Source: Quisquiliibacterium transsilvanicum
GTDB taxonomy: Bacteria > Pseudomonadota > Gammaproteobacteria > Burkholderiales > Burkholderiaceae_E
Reading direction: 5' to 3'
DNA: 64,000 nucleotides
Assembly (NCBI RefSeq): GCF_014202215.1
Contig: NZ_JACHGB010000006.1
Span: 124,001-188,000, forward strand
This document shows, piece by piece, positions 7,977-15,897 of this stretch. The notes beneath the pieces were generated by a model, which did no database searches, was not told the origin of the DNA, and worked only from the letters and a program-made list of their open reading frames with translations. A program made the translations under genes and the position numbers. Numbering within the stretch: position 1 is the first letter of the stretch; every line of letters begins with the position of its first letter.

Positions 7977-8606
7977 GTGCCGCCGCCCGTCCCGCCTTCC
8001 CCCACCGACCGCATCGCGCCGCTGCGCGAGTTCGTCACCGGCATGACCCGCCTGGTCGACCGGACCGCCGACGAGCCCACCCTGCTGGCGCGCGGGCGCG
8101 AGCTGCTCGCCGCGCTGATCGCCGACGACGCCTGGCTGCCCGGCGAATTCGCCGAACCCGCGGTGGACACCTACCGCCAATATCTGCTGCACTGCGACCC
8201 GCTGGAGCGCTTCTGCGTGGTCAGCTTCGTCTGGGGCCCGGGCCACCGCACGCCGATCCACGACCACACCGTCTGGGGGCTGGTGGGCGTGCTGCGCGGC
8301 GCCGAGCGCTGCACCGAGTACGCGCCAAATGAAGGCAGCGTCGTGGCGCGCGGCCTGGAGCACACGATGAAGCCGGGAATGATCGAGGCGGTGTCGCCGA
8401 CCGTGGGCGACTGGCACCTGGTGGCCAATGCGCTGGAGGACCGCCCCTCGGTGAGCATCCACGTCTACGGCGCCAACATCGGCGCGGTGCGCCGCCATCG
8501 CCTGGACGACGCCGGACGCATCGTCGACTTCGTCTCGGGCTATTCGTCGGCGCGCCTGCCCAACCTCTGGGACCGCTCGGCGGAAGTGCGCGCCGGCAAG
8601 GCGTGA
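7977..8606 (+). CDS. Cysteine-dioxygenase-like cupin protein
   Basis: 209 residues. The double-stranded beta-helix metal site is visible as PIHDHTVWGLVGVLRG, with a further histidine in GDWHLVANAL, the pattern of cysteine dioxygenase type I and COG5553 thiol dioxygenase-like proteins. These use Fe(II) to oxidise a thiol to a sulfinate; the actual thiol (cysteine, 3-mercaptopropionate or other) is not evident. The GTG start at 7977 was chosen because GAAGGAGA sits just upstream; the longer frame from a TTG at 7935 has no such site. The stop overlaps the GTG of the MFS gene (GTGA), so the two are translationally coupled. Confidence 0.78.
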   Translation: MPPPVPPSPTDRIAPLREFVTGMTRLVDRTADEPTLLARGRELLAALIADDAWLPGEFAEPAVDTYRQYLLHCDPLERFCVVSFVWGPGHRTPIHDHTVWGLVGVLRGAERCTEYAPNEGSVVARGLEHTMKPGMIEAVSPTVGDWHLVANALEDRPSVSIHVYGANIGAVRRHRLDDAGRIVDFVSGYSSARLPNLWDRSAEVRAGKA

Positions 8607-9922
8607 ACCCCGCGGGCGCGCAGCGCCACCCCGGCGCGTCGCTGATCGTCGCGCTGGGCATCACGCAGATCGTCGGCTGGGGCTCGATCTTCTACAGCTT
8701 CGGCTTCCTGATGGCGCCGATGCAGGAAGCCCTCGGCCTGGGCCGGGGCGCAGTGGGCGGCGCCTTCTCGGTGGCGCTGCTGTGTTCCGGGCTGCTCGCG
8801 CCCCGCGTCGGGGCCACCATCGACCGCGTCGGCGGACGCCGGCTGATGACCGCGGGCTCGCTTGCGGTGGCAGTGCTGCTGTTCGCGTTGTCGCGTGCCG
8901 AGTCCGCCCCGGCGCTCTATCTGATCTACGCGGGGCTGGGCGCAGCGATGGCCTGCACGCTGTACGAGCCGACCTTCGTGGTCCTCACGCATGCATTCCG
9001 GGCCAACCCGCGCCGGGCGATCACGCTGGTCACCCTGTTCGGCGGACTGGCGGGCACCATCTTCTGGCCGCTGACGCAGGCGCTGATCGGCTGGCTGGGC
9101 TGGCGCGACACGCTGCTTGTGCTCGCCGGGCTCAACCTGCTGGTGAGCGCGCCGCTGCACGCGCTCCTGGTACCCGACCTCGGCGCAGAGGGCCCGGCGG
9201 TACCGCCGGCTGCCGCACCGTCGGCTGGAGCACCGTCGGCTGGAGCACCGTCGGCCGGGGCCGGGACGGCAGCAATGCCGGCGACGGCTGCAGCGGCCGC
9301 TCCGCCCTCGCCGGCCCCCTCCGAAGCCGCCCCGGAGGCGGTGCGCAAGGACCCGCTCTTCAAGGCGCTTCGCCTGAGCTTCATCGGCCACGCGCTGCTG
9401 TTCTCCACGCTGTCGGCCCACCTGATGGCGCTGCTGCAGGCCAAGGGGCTGTCGACTTCGGACGCGGCGCTGATCGGCGCAATGATCGGGCCGATGCAGG
9501 TGGTCGGGCGGCTGCTCGAACTTGGCTGGGGACGCCGGCTGCCGATCCTGAACCTGGGCGTGATCGCGATCTGCACCCTGCCCCTGGCGCTGCTGCTGCT
9601 GTGGTCGATGCCCGCAGGCACGACCTTCTGGATCCTGGCGCTGTTCGCGCTGCCCTATGGCCTTGGCAACGGGCTGATCACCATCGTGCGCGGCAGCGCG
9701 GTGGTGGAGCTGTGGGGCCGCAGCCACTACGGCAGGATCCAGGGCGCGATCGCGCGCCCGGTGCTTGCTGCGACCGCGACCGGCCCGCTGGCTGCCTCGC
9801 TGCTCTGGGAACTGCTGGGCGACTACGATCACGTGCTGCTGGTGCTGATCGGGGTCGCTGCGGTGGCCGCGGTGACGCTGGTGCGCGCGGCGCGGCAGCG
9901 TCACCGCGCCGCGGCCCGCTGA
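8603..9922 (+). CDS. MFS transporter with Ala/Pro-rich central loop
   Basis: 439 residues with about twelve hydrophobic segments in two halves and the loop-2/3 signature-like IDRVGGRRL. The cytoplasmic loop between the halves (about residues 195-250) is a low-complexity Ala/Pro/Ser linker containing three copies of a 15-bp unit. Substrate is unknown. The overlap with the cysteine-dioxygenase-like gene suggests export or import of the thiol substrate or sulfur product of that enzyme. Similar monocarboxylate-type MFS proteins exist, so an organic acid is equally possible. Confidence 0.82.
   Translation: MNPAGAQRHPGASLIVALGITQIVGWGSIFYSFGFLMAPMQEALGLGRGAVGGAFSVALLCSGLLAPRVGATIDRVGGRRLMTAGSLAVAVLLFALSRAESAPALYLIYAGLGAAMACTLYEPTFVVLTHAFRANPRRAITLVTLFGGLAGTIFWPLTQALIGWLGWRDTLLVLAGLNLLVSAPLHALLVPDLGAEGPAVPPAAAPSAGAPSAGAPSAGAGTAAMPATAAAAAPPSPAPSEAAPEAVRKDPLFKALRLSFIGHALLFSTLSAHLMALLQAKGLSTSDAALIGAMIGPMQVVGRLLELGWGRRLPILNLGVIAICTLPLALLLLWSMPAGTTFWILALFALPYGLGNGLITIVRGSAVVELWGRSHYGRIQGAIARPVLAATATGPLAASLLWELLGDYDHVLLVLIGVAAVAAVTLVRAARQRHRAAAR
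9209..9253 (+). repeat. 15-bp in-frame tandem repeat (3 copies) in the MFS gene
   Basis: GCTGGAGCACCGTCG is present twice exactly and once as a variant (GCTGCCGCACCGTCG), encoding AAPSAGAPSAGAPS. The unit length keeps the reading frame. It lies in the predicted cytoplasmic loop. Confidence 0.9.
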
Positions 9923-9958
9923 AGCCCGCCGGGCGGCGCCCGGCCGGCCCCGCGAGAC

Positions 9959-12070
9959 TCAGGTGCCGATCACGCCCCCGTCGGCGCGCCGTACCACCAG
10001 CACGGTGGAGCGGGGACGCCTGGCGGCCGCGCCGTCCGGCCAGGTCGAGAACTTCGTCGGCTCGCGCGCGATGTCGTTGTCGCCGTAGGTGCTGCCGTCG
10101 GTCTTCTTCGGAGCGTTGGGATGACCGCCGACCTCGCCCGGGTGCTGGATGCCGACGAACATCGTCTTCATGTCCGGCGAGAACGTCAGCCCGGTGACCT
10201 CGCAGCCGCTGGGGCCGACCAGGAAGCGCTTGACCTCGCCGGTGAGGACGTCGGCCATCAGCATCTGGTTGTTGCCCTGGCCGTCGTACTCGCCGGAATT
10301 GTTGTAGCTGCCATCGGTCTGGATCCAGAGCCGGCCCAGGAAGTCGAAGCCGATGCCATCGGGACTGTTGAACTGGTTGTCCACGGTGATCGCCGCCGAA
10401 CCCGAACGCAGGTCGCTGCGGTCCGGGTACTTCTTCGGGTTGCCGGCGATCAGGAAGATGTCCCAGTCGAAGCTCGTCGCGGTCACGTCGCCGCCAGCCT
10501 CGTTCCAGCGGATGATCGAGCCCCACAGGTTGTTGGCGCGCGGGTTGGCGTCGTCGACCGCCGGACGGGCGCTGCCGGCCACCGTGCTGCCGTCGGCCTT
10601 GTTGCTCGAGGCGGTCGTGGTGCCGCGCCGGTTGTTGTTGGTCAGCGCGCAGTAGACCTCGCCGGCCTTCTTCGGGTTGGCCGTGATCCACTCGGGCCGG
10701 TCCATCATCGTGGCGCCGAGCCGATCGGCGGCCTGGCGGGTGCGGATCAGCACGTCGGCCTGGCTGGCGAAGCCGTTCTCCGGCGTCAGGCCGTTCTGGC
10801 CGAACACCAGCGGCATCCACACGCCCGTGCCCTTCTGGTCGCCGGCGGTGGCGCCGGCGTCGAAGCGCGCTACGTACAGCGTGCCGGACTCCAGCAGGTC
10901 GCGGTTGCCGGCGGCGTCGCCCGCCTTGTAGGCGCGGTCGCTGACGAACTTGTAGATGTACTCGTTGCGCTCGTCGTCGCCCGAGTAGACCACCACCTTG
11001 CCGTTGGGGGCGACCACCACCTCGGCGTTCTCGTGCTTGAAGCGGCCCAGCGCGGTGCGCTTCTTCGGCTTGGACGCCGGGTTGAAGGGATCGATCTCGA
11101 CGATCCAGCCGTGGCGGTTCGGCTCGTTGGGCGTGGCGTTGACGTCGAAGCGCGGATCCACCTCGTGCCAGCGGTAGCCGAAGCCGTCCCTGGCGACGCC
11201 GTAGCGGTTCTCCAGCGCGTTCGGTGTGCGCTCGCCGTTCCAGCCGAAGTAGCCGTTGAAGTTCTCCTCGCAGGTCACGTAGGTGCCCCAGGGCGTCCAG
11301 CCGGCGGCGCAGTTGTTCAGCGTGCCCAGCACCTCGCTGCCCGAGGGGTCGGCGGCAGTGCGCAGCAACGCATGGCCGGCAGCAGGACCGGTGACGTCCA
11401 TCGGGGTGTAGCCGGTGATGCGCCGGTTGTAGACCGAGCCCTGCACCATCGACCACTTGCCGTCGGAGCCGCGCTGCACTTCGGCAACCGACACGCCGTG
11501 GGCCGCGAGCGCCTTCTTGACCTTGTCGAAGCTGAACGGGTTGCGCCAGTCGGCGGCGTCGTTGCCCGGAGCGTAGAAGTACTCGGGGTTGATGTATTCG
11601 TGGTTCGACACGAACAGGCCGCGATCGCTGCGCGGCTTGCCGGCGCCGTCTGCGAACGGGAAGAACCAGTTGCCGTCGCAGTTGTCGCCGAACTGCATCT
11701 CCTGCGCCTGCCAGGTGTCGTTGCCGTCGCCGATCCAGGCCGGCGCACCATTGACCAGCGGGTCGCCCCAGCGCAGCAGAGGCTCCGCAACGTAGCCCTC
11801 GGGAACCTGGACGTTGTCAGCGATCGAGATCGCGATCGGCTTGAAGGAGGACTGCACCGGCGCCGGCGTCGCCGCATCGTCGCCGCCGTCGCCATCGCTG
11901 CCGCAGGCGCTCAGCCCAAGGCCCATGAAGGACAGCGCAGCAAGGCCCAGGCCTGACTTGAGCATCGAACGCCGGGCCGGCGAACGCGCGATCGCGCGTT
12001 CGACGAGTTCGGTCAGATTGGTGTTCGGGGACGGGTTCGAGACGCCGTCGTCATCGAGGAGATGGGACAT
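9959..12070 (-). CDS. phoX: PhoX-family alkaline phosphatase, Tat-exported lipoprotein
   Basis: 703 residues. A twin-arginine signal (ARRSMLKSG, RR at 33-34) is followed by a hydrophobic stretch and a lipobox LSAC with Cys56, so export by Tat and lipid anchoring are likely. The mature part carries PhoX (DUF839) features: EGYVAEPLLRWGDP, FVSNHEYINPE, YVTCEENFNGYFGW, GRFKHENAEVVV and SPDGIGFDFLGRLWIQTDG. PhoX enzymes release phosphate from organic phosphoesters in the periplasm using Ca and Fe cofactors. It lies 74 bp downstream of ppk on the same strand, consistent with phosphate metabolism. No Pho box was recognised upstream. Confidence 0.87.
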   Translation of the reverse strand: MSHLLDDDGVSNPSPNTNLTELVERAIARSPARRSMLKSGLGLAALSFMGLGLSACGSDGDGGDDAATPAPVQSSFKPIAISIADNVQVPEGYVAEPLLRWGDPLVNGAPAWIGDGNDTWQAQEMQFGDNCDGNWFFPFADGAGKPRSDRGLFVSNHEYINPEYFYAPGNDAADWRNPFSFDKVKKALAAHGVSVAEVQRGSDGKWSMVQGSVYNRRITGYTPMDVTGPAAGHALLRTAADPSGSEVLGTLNNCAAGWTPWGTYVTCEENFNGYFGWNGERTPNALENRYGVARDGFGYRWHEVDPRFDVNATPNEPNRHGWIVEIDPFNPASKPKKRTALGRFKHENAEVVVAPNGKVVVYSGDDERNEYIYKFVSDRAYKAGDAAGNRDLLESGTLYVARFDAGATAGDQKGTGVWMPLVFGQNGLTPENGFASQADVLIRTRQAADRLGATMMDRPEWITANPKKAGEVYCALTNNNRRGTTTASSNKADGSTVAGSARPAVDDANPRANNLWGSIIRWNEAGGDVTATSFDWDIFLIAGNPKKYPDRSDLRSGSAAITVDNQFNSPDGIGFDFLGRLWIQTDGSYNNSGEYDGQGNNQMLMADVLTGEVKRFLVGPSGCEVTGLTFSPDMKTMFVGIQHPGEVGGHPNAPKKTDGSTYGDNDIAREPTKFSTWPDGAAARRPRSTVLVVRRADGGVIGT

Positions 12071-12144
12071 TTCCGGGCACGCTCCAGCTTGGATTGGAAC
12101 GCCGGAGTATTCGCCGCGACGATGACGGCGCAGTGACGCGCAGA

Positions 12145-14292
12145 TTACACGCCGGTGTCGGGCTCCGGCTTGCCCACCAGCTTGGCCATCAGGCGCAATT
12201 GCGACACCCGCCGTGCCCCGCGCGGCCGCCGGCGCGCGTAGCTGCCGTCCGGCGCCATCACCCAGGCCATGCAGTTGTCGCGCAGGTGCTCCTGGATGCC
12301 TTCCTCGATCACCCGGCGCTTGAGGCGACCCTCGCGAATCGGGAAGGCGACCTCGACCCGCCGCAGCAGGTTGCGGTCCATCCAGTCGGCCGAGGCGAGC
12401 CAGACATCGCGCGCGCCGTCGTTCCAGAAGTAGTAGATGCGGCTGTGCTCGAGGAAGCGCCCGACCACCGAGAGCACCCGGATGTTCTCGGACAGGCCCG
12501 GCACGCCGGGGCTGAGCGCGCACACTCCGCGCACGATCAGGTCGATCTTCACCCCCGCCTGGCTGGCCTTGTAGAGCTCCTCGATCACCCGCGGCTCGAG
12601 CAGTGCGTTGACCTTGGCGGCGAGGTAGCCGCGCCGCCCTGCCTTTGCGTGCTCCGCCTCGCGGCGGATCGCCTCCAGCACGCCGTCATGCAGCGTGAAC
12701 GGGGCCTGCAGCAGCGCGTTGAGCTCGCCTGCCTGGCCCAGGCCGGTGAGCCTGCGGAAGATCTCGTGGACGTCGGCGCAGATTTCCTCGTTGGCGGTGA
12801 ACAGCCCGAAGTCCTCGTAGAGCCGCGCGGTGCGCGGGTGATAGTTGCCGGTTCCGAGGTGGACATAGCGCCGCAGGCGGCCTGACTCGCGGCGCAGCAC
12901 CAGCGCCATCTTGGCGTGCGTCTTGTGGCCGACCACGCCGTAGATCACGTGCGCGCCGGCGCGCTCCAGTCGCTCGGCCCAGTTGATGTTGGCTTCCTCG
13001 TCGAAGCGCGCCATCAGCTCGAGCACCACAGTGACCTCCTTGCCGGCGCGCGCAGCCGCCAGCAGAGATTCCATCAGCACCGAGTCGGCCCCGGTGCGAT
13101 AGACGGTCTGCCGGATCGCGACCACGTTGGGGTCGGTGGCCGCGGAACTCAGGAACTCCATCACCGGCACGAAGGACTCGTAGGGGTGATGCATCAGGAT
13201 GTCGGCCTTGCGGATGGCATCGAACAGGTCGCGACCGCGCAGCGCGGCGGGCACCGCCGGCTCGAAACGCGGGAACTTGAGGTCCGCCCGGTCGACCAGG
13301 TCGATCACCTGCGCCAGGCGGCTGAGGTTGACCGGCCCGTCGACCATGTAGCAGTCCTCGCGGGTGAGGTCGAACTCGCGCAGCAGGAGCTCGAGCACCG
13401 CTTCAGGGCAGCCGGAGGACACCTCCAGGCGCACCGCGTCGCCGTAGTGACGCTGAGGCAGCTCCCCCTGCAGCGCGGCACGCAGGTCGGTGATCTCCTC
13501 TTCGTCGACGAACAGCTCGCTGTTGCGCGTGACGCGGAACTGGTGGACGCCGCGCACGTTCAGCCCCGGGAACAGCGAACCGACGAAGCCGAGCAGCACC
13601 GAGGTGAGCATCATCATCCCGTCGCGCACCCCCGACACCTCGCTGGGCACCCGCAGCACCCGCGGCAGCGCGCGCGGAGCCTGCACCACCGCGAAACCGG
13701 GGTGCCGCCCGAAGGCGTCCTGTCCCTCGAGCTCGACGATGAAGTTGAGGCTCTTGTTGAGGATGCGCGGAAAGGGATGCGCGGGGTCGAGCGCGATCGG
13801 CGTGAGCAGCGGTTCAATGTCGTCATGGAACAGGCGCTCCGCCCATTCGCGCTGGGTCTCGTTCCAGCTGCCGCTCATGTGCAGGACGATGCCCTCGGCG
13901 GCCAGCGCCGGGATCAGCTGGTGGTTGAGAACCGCGTACTTGCGGACCACCAGCCTGCCCGCCCGCTCGGCGACGCGCCGCATGCACTCGCGCACCTGGG
14001 CGGTGTCGGGCCGGTCGACCAGCGCCAGCTCGCGCAGCTCGGCCATGCGGACCTCGAACAGCTCGTCGAGGTTGCTCGACACGATCGTGACGTAGCGCAG
14101 CCGCTCGAGCAGCGGCACCTCGAGATCCTCGGCCATCGCCAGGACGCGTTCGTTGAAGGCGAGGATCCCCAGCTCTCGGTTGAGCAGTCGCGGGTACTCC
14201 TGCCCGATCGGAGCATGGGTAGTCATCTTCACGAGTGTCGGTCGCTCGGATGACGATTTGATGACATTGCCGTTCTTTGCCATGCTGCCCAT
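12145..14292 (-). CDS. ppk: Polyphosphate kinase 1
   Basis: 715 residues, normal PPK1 length. The N-terminal domain begins with YPRLLNRELGILAFNERVL; the two catalytic phospholipase-D-like domains contain VTVVLELMARFDEEANI, YGVVGHKTHAKMAL (with the histidine that becomes phosphorylated) and HLGTGNYHPRTARLYEDF. PPK1 reversibly polymerises the gamma-phosphate of ATP into polyphosphate. The start at MGSMAKNGN is supported by GGGAGG about 8 bp upstream; a later Met (MTTHAPIGQ) is possible. It is transcribed divergently from ppx, with about 100 bp between the starts, and is followed by phoX. Confidence 0.95.
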   Translation of the reverse strand: MGSMAKNGNVIKSSSERPTLVKMTTHAPIGQEYPRLLNRELGILAFNERVLAMAEDLEVPLLERLRYVTIVSSNLDELFEVRMAELRELALVDRPDTAQVRECMRRVAERAGRLVVRKYAVLNHQLIPALAAEGIVLHMSGSWNETQREWAERLFHDDIEPLLTPIALDPAHPFPRILNKSLNFIVELEGQDAFGRHPGFAVVQAPRALPRVLRVPSEVSGVRDGMMMLTSVLLGFVGSLFPGLNVRGVHQFRVTRNSELFVDEEEITDLRAALQGELPQRHYGDAVRLEVSSGCPEAVLELLLREFDLTREDCYMVDGPVNLSRLAQVIDLVDRADLKFPRFEPAVPAALRGRDLFDAIRKADILMHHPYESFVPVMEFLSSAATDPNVVAIRQTVYRTGADSVLMESLLAAARAGKEVTVVLELMARFDEEANINWAERLERAGAHVIYGVVGHKTHAKMALVLRRESGRLRRYVHLGTGNYHPRTARLYEDFGLFTANEEICADVHEIFRRLTGLGQAGELNALLQAPFTLHDGVLEAIRREAEHAKAGRRGYLAAKVNALLEPRVIEELYKASQAGVKIDLIVRGVCALSPGVPGLSENIRVLSVVGRFLEHSRIYYFWNDGARDVWLASADWMDRNLLRRVEVAFPIREGRLKRRVIEEGIQEHLRDNCMAWVMAPDGSYARRRPRGARRVSQLRLMAKLVGKPEPDTGV

Positions 14293-14396
14293 CCTGGCTG
14301 CCTCCCGGAGGCTGCCGCCACTGCGGCATGCCCTGCAATGCGGTACCCTGCGCGGCGCAAGACGCTCTTCGCGCCGCCCACCCGAACCTGCCATCG

Positions 14397-15896
14397 ATGA
14401 CCGGACCTCGCTTGCTCGCCGCAGTGGACCTGGGGTCCAACAGCTTTCGCCTGCTGATCGGCAGGGTCGAGACCACCGATTTCGGCATGCAGATCCTGCC
14501 CCTGGACACGCTCAAGGAGTCGGTGCGGCTCGCCGCCGGCCTGGATGGCGAGAACATGCTCGACGCCGCCGCACGCCAGCGCGGCGTCGACGCACTGTAT
14601 CGCTTCGGCGAACGACTGCGCTCGTTCAGCCCGGACACGGTGCGCGTTGTCGCCACCAACACGCTGCGGGTGGCCCGCAATGCCGCGCACTTCCTGGCGA
14701 GCGCGGAAGCCGCGCTGGGCTTCCCCATCGACGTCATCGCAGGACGCGAGGAAGCACGGCTGATCTACATGGGGGCGGCGCACGCGCTGCCAGCGGACGC
14801 CGCGCACCGGCTGATCGTCGACATCGGCGGGGGCTCCACCGAGTGCATGCTGGGCGAGGGCTACACGCCGGCGCTGCTGGAGTCTGCGCCCGTGGGCTGC
14901 GTGTCGCTCTCCGAACGCTTCTTCCCCGGCGGCGAGGTGGACGCGCGCAACTTCGAACAGGCGCGCTTCGCTGCCCGGGATACGCTGGCCCCGATCGGCG
15001 CCGCCTATCGGGAGCACGGCTGGGGCTACGCGGTGGGGACTTCAGGAACGGCGAAGGCGCTGACGCAGATCGCGCAGCTGGCCTTCGGACTGCCGGTGCT
15101 CAACCGCGACGCGCTGGACCGGATGGCGCGGCTACTGCAGAAGGCCGGTCATGCGGACCGCCTGAAGCTCGACGGGCTGCGCGCCGACCGGCGGCCTGTG
15201 TTCGCCGGCGGCCTGGCGCTGATGTCCGCGGTGTTCGACGAGCTCGAGGTCGACGAGATGCGCTACTGCGCGGCGGCGCTGCGCGAGGGCGTGCTCTACG
15301 ACCTGCTCGGCCGCGACGCGGGCGCCGACATGCGCGAGATCACGGTGGCGCAGATGCGCAGCCGCTATGCGGTGTCGGAGAGCCACGGACGGCGGGTGGC
15401 GGCCACCGCGCTCGCGCTGTACGACCAGGCTGCGCGCGGCGTGGCCGAACTGCTGCACGAGCACCGGGAGCTGCTGCGCTGGACTGCGGAACTCGCCGAA
15501 ACGGGCAGGACCATCTCCCACGAGAACTTCCACCGCCACAGCGCCTACGTCCTGCGCAACGCCGACATGCCCGGCTTCACTCGCGCGGAGCAGACGCTGA
15601 TGTCGCACATCGCGCTCGGCCAGGTCGGCGGACTGCGCAAGCTGCGCGAACTGGTCGCCGACGAGCGCGTGTGGCTGATGATCCTCTGCCTGCGCCTGGC
15701 CTCCATCCTTCACCGGCGGCGCGACGGCGCCCACGTGCCCCTGCCGGCGCTGTTCCTCAAGCGTCGCAGGGTGCGCCTCGAGCTGCCGCGCGTCTGGGCC
15801 CTCGAGCATCCGCTGAGCGACGCCACGCTGACCGCCGAGGCGGCAGCCTGGAACGAGATCGGAGTGTTCGAGCACGTCAGCTACGAACGGATCTGA
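14397..15896 (+). CDS. ppx: Exopolyphosphatase (Ppx/GppA family)
   Basis: 499 residues. The actin-like ATPase fold is clear: LLAAVDLGSNSFRLLIG at the N-terminus, NTLRVARNAAHF, AGREEARLIYMG, and the phosphate-binding loop VDIGGGSTECML. The C-terminal part (about 310-499) is the HD-like domain of full-length Ppx. It hydrolyses terminal phosphate from polyphosphate, or pppGpp if GppA-like; divergent ppk supports Ppx. The stop lies one base before the plsB ATG, so the two are in one transcript. Confidence 0.92.
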   Translation: MTGPRLLAAVDLGSNSFRLLIGRVETTDFGMQILPLDTLKESVRLAAGLDGENMLDAAARQRGVDALYRFGERLRSFSPDTVRVVATNTLRVARNAAHFLASAEAALGFPIDVIAGREEARLIYMGAAHALPADAAHRLIVDIGGGSTECMLGEGYTPALLESAPVGCVSLSERFFPGGEVDARNFEQARFAARDTLAPIGAAYREHGWGYAVGTSGTAKALTQIAQLAFGLPVLNRDALDRMARLLQKAGHADRLKLDGLRADRRPVFAGGLALMSAVFDELEVDEMRYCAAALREGVLYDLLGRDAGADMREITVAQMRSRYAVSESHGRRVAATALALYDQAARGVAELLHEHRELLRWTAELAETGRTISHENFHRHSAYVLRNADMPGFTRAEQTLMSHIALGQVGGLRKLRELVADERVWLMILCLRLASILHRRRDGAHVPLPALFLKRRRVRLELPRVWALEHPLSDATLTAEAAAWNEIGVFEHVSYERI

Positions 15897-15897
15897 A

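Noticed and set aside
14293-14396. Pho box in the ppk-ppx gap
   Set aside because: No direct repeat resembling CTGTCAT with correct spacing was found by eye.
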